Shown here: piece after piece, positions 7,049 through 13,657 of the stretch | Layout of the letters: each line of letters opens with the position of its first letter | Numbering within the stretch: the first letter of the stretch is position 1 | Origin: Clostridia bacterium | GTDB taxonomy: Bacteria > Bacillota_A > Clostridia > Oscillospirales > Butyricicoccaceae | NCBI GenBank assembly: GCA_017421885.1 | Contig: JAFOHJ010000182.1 | Coordinates: 1 to 13,657, forward strand | Length of the DNA: 13,657 nucleotides | Direction: 5' to 3' | The notes under the pieces: generated by a model | What the model saw: the letters and a program-made list of their open reading frames with translations, nothing else | Told to the model about the DNA's origin: nothing | Databases searched by the model: none | Translations under genes and position numbers: made by a program

Positions 7049-8290
7049 TTATTTCTTCTCCAGTATCTCCTGACGGACCAGATTGAAGGCATGGCTTGCC
7101 GACGAGTTTCTGATCCTTGTGCGGTTGGCGGTCTTTCTGAACTCGGGCTTGATGACCTTATCAAGGCCCTCGGCACTGAGACCGATATATACTGTACCAA
7201 CAGGCTTCTGCTCGGTTCCGCCGCCGGGGCCCGCAACACCTGTCGTAGAGATGCCGATGTCGGCACCGGTGAGCTTTCTTACGCCTCTTGCCATCTCAAT
7301 GGCTGTTTCGGCGCTGACTGCACCAAAGTTACGCAGGGTCTCCTCGCTTACGCCGAGGACCTTTGCCTTAACATCGTTTGCATAAGACACAACGCCGCCC
7401 AGATAGCAGCCGGAGCTGCCCGAGATATCGGTCAGGCGCTTGCCCATCAGTCCGCCTGTGCAGGATTCAGCTGTGGCAATAGTAAGGCCGCGTGCCGAAA
7501 GCTCTTTTACTATTACCTCTTCGAGTGAGGACACGTCTACTCCGTAAACGACGTCACCCAGAACACCCTTTATCTCGTCGACAACGGGATCGATGAGCGC
7601 ATATGCCTCTTCCTCGCTGCCGGCCTTTGCCGTTACGCGTACCTCGCACTCACCCTCCTTGGCATAGGGAGCAGCTGTGGGATTCTGCAGCTTGTTCATC
7701 AGATAAGAGAGTTTATCTTCCATGGCGCTCTCGCCCATGCCGAAGATCTTGATGAAGCGCGAGCGGATCACCTGTCCATCGGTGCAGAGTCTCTCAAGAT
7801 AGGGCCTTGCACGGTATTTGAACATGGGCGTGCACTCGGAGGGAGGGCCGGGCAGCATGAGAACATGGCAGCCCTCAGCAAAGAATGCGCATCCGGGCGC
7901 TGTGCCCCAGTCGTTTACCAGGACTTCGCAGCCCTCGGGAAGCATGGCCTGCTTTTCGTTGTTGGGAGTCATACGGCTGCCCATGCGCTGATGCAGGCGC
8001 TCCTGCTGCTCCTTGTCCATATAGAGCTTCTTGCCGAAAGCAGCGGCAATGGTCTCTTTGGTCAGGTCGTCGGCCGTGGGGCCGAGGCCGCCTGTTGTTA
8101 TGATAATATCGGCGCGGCTTTTTGCGATCTCGAGTGCCTTTGTCAGCCTCTCGGGGTTGTCGCCGACAACTGTGTGATGATATACATTAATGCCCAGCTC
8201 GGACAGGCCGAGGGATATCATCTGAGCATCGGTATTGGCGATCTCGCCCAGCAGCAGCTCGGTGCCGACAGCGATAAGTTCACAGCGCAT
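7049..8290 (-). CDS. cinA: CinA-like protein: MoCF/COG1058 domain plus NMN deamidase domain
   Basis: A 413-aa two-domain protein of full family length. The N-terminal molybdopterin-binding-like COG1058 domain (about 1-170) begins CELIAVGTELLLG and carries GGLGPTADD (67-75) and LPGPPSE; members of this domain hydrolyse ADP-ribose and related pyrophosphates. The C-terminal PncC/CinA-C domain (about 255-413) has AESCTGG (274-280, likely catalytic Ser276) and GVAGPGGG (351-358) and converts nicotinamide mononucleotide to nicotinic acid mononucleotide, salvaging NAD breakdown products. Historically the family was named from competence induction in Streptococcus. A GGGAGG site precedes the start, and thiI ends 26 nt upstream. 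The next gene, a Nudix ADP-ribose pyrophosphatase-like protein, starts one base after the stop, which supports a pyridine-nucleotide role. Confidence 0.95.
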   Translation of the reverse strand: MRCELIAVGTELLLGEIANTDAQMISLGLSELGINVYHHTVVGDNPERLTKALEIAKSRADIIITTGGLGPTADDLTKETIAAAFGKKLYMDKEQQERLHQRMGSRMTPNNEKQAMLPEGCEVLVNDWGTAPGCAFFAEGCHVLMLPGPPSECTPMFKYRARPYLERLCTDGQVIRSRFIKIFGMGESAMEDKLSYLMNKLQNPTAAPYAKEGECEVRVTAKAGSEEEAYALIDPVVDEIKGVLGDVVYGVDVSSLEEVIVKELSARGLTIATAESCTGGLMGKRLTDISGSSGCYLGGVVSYANDVKAKVLGVSEETLRNFGAVSAETAIEMARGVRKLTGADIGISTTGVAGPGGGTEQKPVGTVYIGLSAEGLDKVIKPEFRKTANRTRIRNSSASHAFNLVRQEILEKK

Positions 8291-8316
8291 AGTTTTTCCT
8301 CCCGTTTATATTATGA

Positions 8317-9483
8317 TTAACCCAGTGTTGTTCTGTGAACGCCTGCGAGTGCTCTCTCGATCAGGCCTTCTACATCCAGCTTTCTCTCCTGCTCCTCGAC
8401 TTTTTCAAGCTTGGGCTTGGTCTGAGGATGCTTGGGTGTAAAGACTGTGCAGCAGTCCTCAAAGGGCAGGCTGGATGTCTCGAATGTTCCGATGGCGCGT
8501 GCACGCTCGACGATCTCCTCCTTGTCGAGGCCGACAGCAGGGCGGAATACGGGCATTGTGCAGACGGCCTGTGTGCAGGTCATGGCCTCCATTGTCTGGC
8601 TGGCGACCTGTCCCAGGCTCTCGCCGGTGATAAGAGCGCCGCAGTTCTGCATTTCAGCCACACGCTGAGCGATGCGCATCATAAAGCGGCGCATGATGAT
8701 GGTGAAATAATCCTCCATACAGTTCTTCTGGATCTCAAGCTGGATCTCGGTGAAAGGAACTGTCGAAACTGTGATCTTGCCGCAGTAATCGGTCAGCAGG
8801 TCGGCAAGATGGAGGACCTTGTCAAGAGCCTCCTTGGAGGTGTAGGGATAGCTGTAGTAGTGGACAGCGCCCAGCTCAAGGCCGCGCTTGGCCATCATAT
8901 GGCCGGCTACGGGCGAGTCGATGCCGCCCGAAAGCAGCAGCATTGCGCGTCCGTTGGAGCCTACGGGCATGCCGCCCGCGCCCTTGAAGCGCTCGCAGGA
9001 AATATAGGCAGCCTTGTCGCGGATCTCGACCATGACTGTGACCTCGGGGTCATTCATTTTAGCCTGCAGATGGGGGAAGACTTCGGCAAGATAGCCGCCT
9101 ACCTCAACACCGATCTGGGGCGAGGTCAGGGGGAAGCGCTTGTCGGCGCGCTTGGCATCTACCTTGAATGTAGTCGTTCTGCTAAGACGGTCGGCCAGGT
9201 ATTCGGCAGCGGTCTTCTGAATCTCGGCAATATCCTTAGGGCAGGCAATGGCCTTGGAGACCGATGTGATACCAAAGATCTTGACGGCAGCATCAAGAGC
9301 CGCCTTCATATCCTGATCGCCTATAGGCTCGACATATATGGTCGACTGCATATACCAGATATCAAACTCGCCAAGCTTCTTGAAACGGTCCTTGACCGTC
9401 TTGATAAGCTTGTCTTCAAAACGGCGGCGGTTGAGGCCCTTAAGGACCAGCTCGCCGCACTTGAGAAGCAGTACTTCGTGCAT
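8317..9483 (-). CDS. thiI: tRNA 4-thiouridine sulfurtransferase ThiI
   Basis: ThiI adenylates U8 of tRNA and inserts sulfur to give 4-thiouridine; in some bacteria it also helps make the thiazole of thiamine. The 388-aa protein has an N-terminal ferredoxin-like region (about 1-75), a THUMP domain (about 60-165) and an adenylating PP-loop domain with SGGIDS at 185-190. It ends shortly after FEDCCTVFTPKHPQTKP, with adjacent cysteines C344 and C345 as the likely sulfur-handling position, and lacks the C-terminal rhodanese domain of E. coli ThiI, as is normal in Firmicutes. Such short ThiI proteins depend on a partner cysteine desulfurase, and one is encoded immediately upstream with a 25-nt gap. 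The start is supported by AAGGAG 11 nt upstream. A tRNA-modification role is more likely than thiamine synthesis, since no thi genes are nearby. Confidence 0.95.
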   Translation of the reverse strand: MHEVLLLKCGELVLKGLNRRRFEDKLIKTVKDRFKKLGEFDIWYMQSTIYVEPIGDQDMKAALDAAVKIFGITSVSKAIACPKDIAEIQKTAAEYLADRLSRTTTFKVDAKRADKRFPLTSPQIGVEVGGYLAEVFPHLQAKMNDPEVTVMVEIRDKAAYISCERFKGAGGMPVGSNGRAMLLLSGGIDSPVAGHMMAKRGLELGAVHYYSYPYTSKEALDKVLHLADLLTDYCGKITVSTVPFTEIQLEIQKNCMEDYFTIIMRRFMMRIAQRVAEMQNCGALITGESLGQVASQTMEAMTCTQAVCTMPVFRPAVGLDKEEIVERARAIGTFETSSLPFEDCCTVFTPKHPQTKPKLEKVEEQERKLDVEGLIERALAGVHRTTLG

Positions 9484-9508
9484 TATATGTTATTCTCCTT
9501 AAATCAAA

Positions 9509-10624
9509 TCAAAACATCTTCGCCGCATCGCCCAGGGCAGCAGCAAATCCCATAACATCGTCCATCGTGGTCTCGGGGCAGAAGCTTACGCGCAGAGCCG
9601 CATCGATATTCTTCTTGGGAAGCCTCATAGAATTGAGAACATGGGAGGCCTTGCCTCTTGCACAGGCCGAACCGCCGCTTACATAGTATCCCATATCGCT
9701 GAGGATGCGGATATATACCTCGCTGCGGCCCTTGCAGAGCGACAGATTGACGATATGATCGGCCGAGACCTCGGGCGTGTTTATCTCGCCGCCCATTGCG
9801 CGCACCTCGTTTATAAGTGCCTCTTTAAGGCTGTTCATGTGGGTCACAGACGCCGCCATATTCTCACGTCTGATGCGGCAGGCTGTCATAAATGCGGCGA
9901 TCTGAGGCATACCCTCGGTGCCCGAACGCATTCCGTTTTCCTGATTGCCGCCATATACAAGAGGTCTGAGCTTGAGGCCGCTTCGGATATACAGCGCGCC
10001 GCAGCCCTTTGTTCCGCCGATCTTGTGAGAGGATATCGATGCCATATCTATGTTATCGAGAGGCATGGGACGCTTGAGGAAGGTCTGAACACCGTCGAGG
10101 TGGAACAGACCCTTGGGATTTATTTTCTTATACTCAGCTGCCGCTTCCGCAAAGGGAAGAACTGCGCCCGTCTCGTTGTTTACGCCCTGCATAGTAACGA
10201 GAATGGTGTCTTCACGCATGGCCGCCACCAGCTTTTCGAGGCTGATGCTGCCGTCGCGCTCGGGGGCGATAAGTGTGATCTCATAGCCTCTGATCTTGAG
10301 GTCATTGAGCTTGTTGAGCACAGCATCATGCTCGATCGTGGTCGAGATGATATGCTTGCCCATATGCTTGTTTTTAAGGGCAGCGCCCTCGATGGCGGTG
10401 TTGATGCTCTCGGTGCCGCCCGATGTGAATGTCACACATGCGGACGAACAGTTCAAGGCAAGGGCTATTTCAGCCCTTGCCTTGTCGAGCAGCTCTCTCG
10501 CCTGCCTGCCTCCCTCATGAAGGGACGAGGGATTATAAAAGTTTTCACGCATGACCTGCATTGCGGCCTCAGCGGCCTCGGGCAGGACTGCCGTCGTGGC
10601 GGCATTGTCGAGATATACTGCCAT
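9509..10624 (-). CDS. Cysteine desulfurase (NifS/IscS family), probable sulfur donor to ThiI
   Basis: A 371-aa PLP enzyme that takes sulfur from L-cysteine as a persulfide and passes it to an acceptor. Visible features are the N-terminal YLDNAATT, SGGTESIN (68-75), H99 in EHDAV, the DGVQ segment (177-180), the PLP lysine K201 in SSHKIGGTKG, and the catalytic cysteine C321 in SGGSACARGK on the mobile loop. The protein belongs to the group with the SGGSAC loop found next to thiI in Firmicutes; Bacillus subtilis NifZ is the studied example, dedicated to 4-thiouridine. Position directly before thiI and the absence of iscU or iron-sulfur assembly genes favour that role over cluster assembly. The start codon follows the glnS stop by 4 nt. 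The general function is firm; the choice of acceptor is inferred from context. Confidence 0.93.
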   Translation of the reverse strand: MAVYLDNAATTAVLPEAAEAAMQVMRENFYNPSSLHEGGRQARELLDKARAEIALALNCSSACVTFTSGGTESINTAIEGAALKNKHMGKHIISTTIEHDAVLNKLNDLKIRGYEITLIAPERDGSISLEKLVAAMREDTILVTMQGVNNETGAVLPFAEAAAEYKKINPKGLFHLDGVQTFLKRPMPLDNIDMASISSHKIGGTKGCGALYIRSGLKLRPLVYGGNQENGMRSGTEGMPQIAAFMTACRIRRENMAASVTHMNSLKEALINEVRAMGGEINTPEVSADHIVNLSLCKGRSEVYIRILSDMGYYVSGGSACARGKASHVLNSMRLPKKNIDAALRVSFCPETTMDDVMGFAAALGDAAKMF

Positions 10625-10628
10625 GATA

Positions 10629-12302
10629 TTACTTGCCCTTCTTGGACCAGCTGTCCTTAAGGGTGACAGTGCGGTTGAAGACCAGCTTATCGGGTGTGGA
10701 ATCCTTGCTGTCTACGCAGAAATAGCCAAGACGCATGAACTGGAAACGATCCTGTGCCTTTGCATCCTTGAGGCTCTTCTCGAGCTTACAGCCATTAAGC
10801 ACCTTGAGGGAATCAGGGTTGAGGTAGTCGAGGAAGTTCTTGTCGGCAGCATCGGGAGAAGCATCGGTGAAGAGGTTCTCGTATACTCTTACCTCAGCAT
10901 CAACAGCTGTCTTGCTGTCTACCCAATGGATGGTGCCCTTGATCTTGCGGCCGTCGGCAGCATTGCCGCCGCGTGAATCCATGTCACACTCGGCATGGAT
11001 AACGGTAACATTGCCGTTCTCATCCTTCTCGCAGCCTGTGCACTTGATGATATATGCGCCCTTAAGACGGACCTCGCCGCCAACAAAAAGACGGTTGTAC
11101 TTGGGAACGGGAACTTCCATAAAGTCGTCGCGCTCGATCCAGATCTCCTTGGAGAAGGAAACCTCACGTGTGCCGTTTTCAGGCTTCTCGGGGTTGTTCT
11201 CGACTTCGAATGTCTCGATGAGGTTCTCGTCATAGTTATCGAGCACCAGCTTTACAGGATCAAGAACAGCCATTACACGGTCGGCATTGGTGTTCAGGTC
11301 GGCTCTGATGCAGGACTCGAGGAATGCATACTCGATAACGCCTGAGAACTTGGAAACACCTGTACCGGAGCAGAAGTTCTTGATGGCATTGGGGGTATAG
11401 CCGCGGCGGCGCAGGCCGCACAGTGTGGGCATTCTGGGGTCGTCCCATCCGGAGACCATGTTCTCTTCTACCAGCTTACGCAGCTTTCTCTTGGACATGA
11501 CTGTGTGGTCGATGTTGAGGCGCGAGAACTCGATCTGACGGGGCTTATGGGGAACCGATACATTATTGATGACCCAGTCGTAGAGGGGTCTGTGGTCTTC
11601 ATACTCCAGCGAGCAGAGGGAGTGTGTGATGCCCTCAAGAGCATCCTGGATGGGGTGAGCAAAGTCGTACATGGGGAAGATGCACCACTTGTCGCCCTGA
11701 CGATGATGGTGGATATACTTGATGCGGTAGATGACGGGGTCGCGCATGTTGAAGTTGCCCGACTCGAGGTCGATCTTGGCGCGGAGGGTATATTTGCCCT
11801 CGGGGAACTCGCCGTTCTTCATGCGTTCAAAGAGGTCGAGGCTCTCTTCGATGGGACGGTCTCTCCAGGGAGAAACAGCGGGCTTCTGCAGGTCGCCGCG
11901 GTATTCGCGGAACTGCTCGGGTGTCAGCTCGCAGACATACGCAAGACCCTTCTTGATGAGCTCTACTGCATATTCATAGTCCTTTTCGAAATAGTCGGAG
12001 CCATAGAAGAAACGGTCGCCCCAGTCAAAGCCCAGCCAGTGGATATCTTCCTGGATGGCATCAACATACTCGACATCTTCCTTGGCGGGGTTGGTGTCGT
12101 CCATACGCAGGTTGCAGATACCGCCGAACTTCTCGGCTGTGCCGAAGTCGATCCACAGAGCCTTGCAGTGGCCTATGTGGAGGTAGCCGTTGGGTTCGGG
12201 GGGGAAACGGGTGTGAACATGGGTATATACGCCGTTTTCAAGGTCTTCCTTGATGAAATCGTCGATAAAGTTCGACGAAACGATGTTTTCAATATTTTCC
12301 AT
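10629..12302 (-). CDS. glnS: Glutaminyl-tRNA synthetase
   Basis: A class I aminoacyl-tRNA synthetase that charges tRNA-Gln with glutamine. The 557-aa length matches the E. coli enzyme (554 aa). Visible signatures are FPPEPNGYLHIGH (33-45, the HIGH motif), NLRMDDTNP (64-72), and VMSKRKL (268-274, the KMSKS-type loop), followed by the two beta-barrel anticodon-binding domains, including VFNRTVTLKDSW at the end. I chose the start at 12302 over the in-frame ATG at 12323 because CAGGAG at 12309-12314 sits 6 nt before it, while the upstream ATG has no ribosome site and only the shorter form matches the family N-terminus. It lies between gltX (55-nt gap to this start) and the cysteine desulfurase (4-nt gap). 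Its presence means the cell need not rely only on the GatCAB amidation route for Gln-tRNA. Confidence 0.96.
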   Translation of the reverse strand: MENIENIVSSNFIDDFIKEDLENGVYTHVHTRFPPEPNGYLHIGHCKALWIDFGTAEKFGGICNLRMDDTNPAKEDVEYVDAIQEDIHWLGFDWGDRFFYGSDYFEKDYEYAVELIKKGLAYVCELTPEQFREYRGDLQKPAVSPWRDRPIEESLDLFERMKNGEFPEGKYTLRAKIDLESGNFNMRDPVIYRIKYIHHHRQGDKWCIFPMYDFAHPIQDALEGITHSLCSLEYEDHRPLYDWVINNVSVPHKPRQIEFSRLNIDHTVMSKRKLRKLVEENMVSGWDDPRMPTLCGLRRRGYTPNAIKNFCSGTGVSKFSGVIEYAFLESCIRADLNTNADRVMAVLDPVKLVLDNYDENLIETFEVENNPEKPENGTREVSFSKEIWIERDDFMEVPVPKYNRLFVGGEVRLKGAYIIKCTGCEKDENGNVTVIHAECDMDSRGGNAADGRKIKGTIHWVDSKTAVDAEVRVYENLFTDASPDAADKNFLDYLNPDSLKVLNGCKLEKSLKDAKAQDRFQFMRLGYFCVDSKDSTPDKLVFNRTVTLKDSWSKKGK

Positions 12303-12308
12303 AATATA

Positions 12309-12314
12309 CTCCTG
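12309..12314 (-). promoter_or_regulatory. Ribosome binding site deciding the glnS start
   Basis: CAGGAG on the minus strand is 6 nt upstream of the ATG at 12302. It lies inside the longer possible frame beginning at 12323, so it argues that the shorter start is real. Confidence 0.7.
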
Positions 12315-12330
12315 TTGATTCATATTATGT

Positions 12331-12346
12331 GGGGTTTTAAGACCCC
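12331..12346 (-). other. Short hairpin between gltX and glnS
   Basis: GGGGT-CTTAAA-ACCCC on the minus strand can pair over 5 bp just after the gltX stop. No U-tract follows, so termination is doubtful; it might slow or process the transcript between the two synthetase genes, or be chance. Confidence 0.3.
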
Positions 12347-12357
12347 GGTTTTATATT

Positions 12358-13657
12358 TTAAAGGGTTTCGATATAGTTTCTGATGCGTGCCTCGCACTTC
12401 TCACGGCCCATGAGAGCCATGATGGAACGGAGGTCGGGTGTGTTCTTGCGGCCTGTTACGGCAACACGGACGACCGACGAAACATCGCCGACGTGGCCCT
12501 TGAATGTACCGGGCTCGGCAGCCTTGAACTCCTTGACTTCAGAGGCAAAGCCGATCTCGGGGCAGATATCCTTCATGCGGCCGAACCACTGGTCTTTGTC
12601 GTCGTTCTCATTATATACTGCCATATACTTCTCGAGGATGGTCTTCTGGAGATCCTTATCCATCTCAAGGCCCTCTTCGCGCTGGAAGAGCTGATCGAAG
12701 AAGTAGGAGCAATAGCCCTTTACATCGGTCCACTTCGCAATGTCCTTACGGGGCTTCTTGCCGCCGCGGTCGATAGCAAAGAGGCCCTCTGTGTATGCCT
12801 TATCCTGCGAGAGGCAGGCATAGAGCTCTTCGTCAAATGTCTTTGCCCATTCGGTAGCACCTTCGGCAACCTCGGCTGCTGTCATGCGGGAGATGACATC
12901 AGCCGATACGCTGTGAAGCTTCTGAAGGTCGAACAGGGGGCCCGACTGACCCATCTTATTGAGCTGGAACTTATACTCGGTGTAGGGCAGGTCGCGGTTT
13001 GCACGGCGCCAGTCTTCATAACCCGAGTTTGCCAGTGTCAGCAGATACTCGATAACGCTCTCCTTGGGATAGCCTTCCTGTGTGAAGTAACTTACAGCAG
13101 CCTCGGGGTCCTTACGCTTACTGAGCTTGCGCTTGGAGCCGTCCTCTTCCTTCATAACGGGAGCGACATGGGCATACTTGGGAGCCTTCATGCCGAGAAC
13201 ATAGAAGAGCTGCTGATGGATATTGACCGAAGGTACCCACTCGTCGCCGCGGATGACATGTGTTGTGCCCATAAGGCTGTCGTCAACTGCGTGTGCAAAA
13301 TGATATGTGGGGATGCCGTCGCTCTTGAGGACAACGATATCAACGATGTTCTCGTCCATCTCGATGTTGCCCTTGATGACGTCTTTATACTTGATACGTC
13401 CGCCGGGCTTGCCGGGAGAACGCAGACGCATGACATAGCTCTTGCCGGCCTTTACGTTGGCCTCGATCTCTTCATAGGAAAGGTCGCGGCACTTTGCATA
13501 CTTGCCGTGATATCCGGGCATTGCCTTGTCCTCTTCCTGCTGCTTTCTGATGTCAGCCAGCTCTTCCTCGCTGCAGAAGCAGGGATAAGCCATGCCCTTT
13601 TCTACCAGTTCCTTTACAAAGGACTGATAGATCTCAGCTCTGAAGCTCTGTGTATAG
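12358..13657 (-). CDS. gltX: Glutamyl-tRNA synthetase (5' end outside window)
   Basis: A class I synthetase that charges tRNA-Glu with glutamate. The frame is open through the right edge (YTQSFRAEIYQSF just inside it), so the N-terminus with the HIGH motif is not seen; 432 residues are visible. Those include a probable zinc-site pair CFC with a later YAKC (around 13489-13581), SDGIPTYHFAHAVDD, HVIRGDEW and the catalytic loop KLSKRKDPEAAVSYF (starting at 13128), then the helical anticodon-binding region ending RIRNYIETL. The KLSKRKDP form, in place of the more usual KLSKRHG, is a feature I associate with a clostridial GluRS subfamily. Upstream control, such as a T-box, would lie outside the window. 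glnS follows directly, an arrangement that pairs the two related enzymes. Confidence 0.95.
   Translation of the reverse strand, partial: YTQSFRAEIYQSFVKELVEKGMAYPCFCSEEELADIRKQQEEDKAMPGYHGKYAKCRDLSYEEIEANVKAGKSYVMRLRSPGKPGGRIKYKDVIKGNIEMDENIVDIVVLKSDGIPTYHFAHAVDDSLMGTTHVIRGDEWVPSVNIHQQLFYVLGMKAPKYAHVAPVMKEEDGSKRKLSKRKDPEAAVSYFTQEGYPKESVIEYLLTLANSGYEDWRRANRDLPYTEYKFQLNKMGQSGPLFDLQKLHSVSADVISRMTAAEVAEGATEWAKTFDEELYACLSQDKAYTEGLFAIDRGGKKPRKDIAKWTDVKGYCSYFFDQLFQREEGLEMDKDLQKTILEKYMAVYNENDDKDQWFGRMKDICPEIGFASEVKEFKAAEPGTFKGHVGDVSSVVRVAVTGRKNTPDLRSIMALMGREKCEARIRNYIETL

Noticed and set aside
7048..7266. Longer Nudix protein starting inside cinA
   Set aside because: The extra residues are low-complexity Ser/Arg-rich translation of cinA in another frame. 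The family N-terminus fits the ATG at 7047.
8335..10660. Two plus-strand open frames (406 and 339 codons)
   Set aside because: They mirror thiI and the cysteine desulfurase in the aligned antisense register; no ribosome site or recognisable domain supports them.
12324..12357. Terminator between gltX and glnS
   Set aside because: The hairpin has a 5-bp stem and no U-tract, and the gene spacing fits one transcript.

Overview
The window reads as one chromosomal block of a Gram-positive Clostridia-type bacterium, probably near Oscillospiraceae/Ruminococcaceae. The reasons are a WalRK-WalH-WalI-WalJ cell-wall regulatory set, which is a Firmicutes hallmark; a rhodanese-less ThiI; a GluRS with the KLSKRKDP signature; and strong purine-rich Shine-Dalgarno sites. 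The lineage is an inference from protein character, not a database result. All twelve genes I can support lie on the minus strand, so transcription runs from high to low coordinates. I see no plus-strand gene, tRNA, rRNA, CRISPR array, insertion sequence or prophage. No stretch longer than about 150 bases lacks a gene.

In transcription order: (1) a translation/tRNA block of gltX (glutamyl-tRNA synthetase, 5' end outside the window), glnS, a cysteine desulfurase and thiI (4-thiouridine in tRNA); (2) a nucleotide-repair pair, cinA (NMN deamidase/ADP-ribose pyrophosphatase family) and a Nudix ADP-ribose pyrophosphatase-like gene, separated by one base; (3) the essential cell-wall two-component system walR-walK with its membrane-anchored modulators walH and walI; (4) murA, the first committed enzyme of peptidoglycan synthesis; (5) walJ, a metallo-beta-lactamase-fold protein cut off by the left edge.

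Spacing is tight throughout: overlaps at walK/walH and walH/walI, a direct stop-start junction at murA/walJ, a 1-nt gap at cinA/Nudix, and 4 to 55 nt elsewhere. The one larger gap is the 146-nt walI-murA interval. It carries an extended -10 promoter-like sequence, an imperfect WalR-box-like motif and a small GAAA-loop hairpin. murA and walJ may therefore have their own start of transcription, possibly under WalR, inside a gene order that otherwise follows the usual walR-K-H-I-J arrangement.

I found no clearly new biological system. Most of the window is housekeeping sequence. The points most worth a second look are the murA insertion with its candidate regulatory region, a WalK PAS domain that keeps three of the four zinc ligands known from Staphylococcus aureus but has Gln in place of the fourth (Glu), a perfect 8-bp hairpin straddling the walR stop codon, and the tight cinA-Nudix pair.
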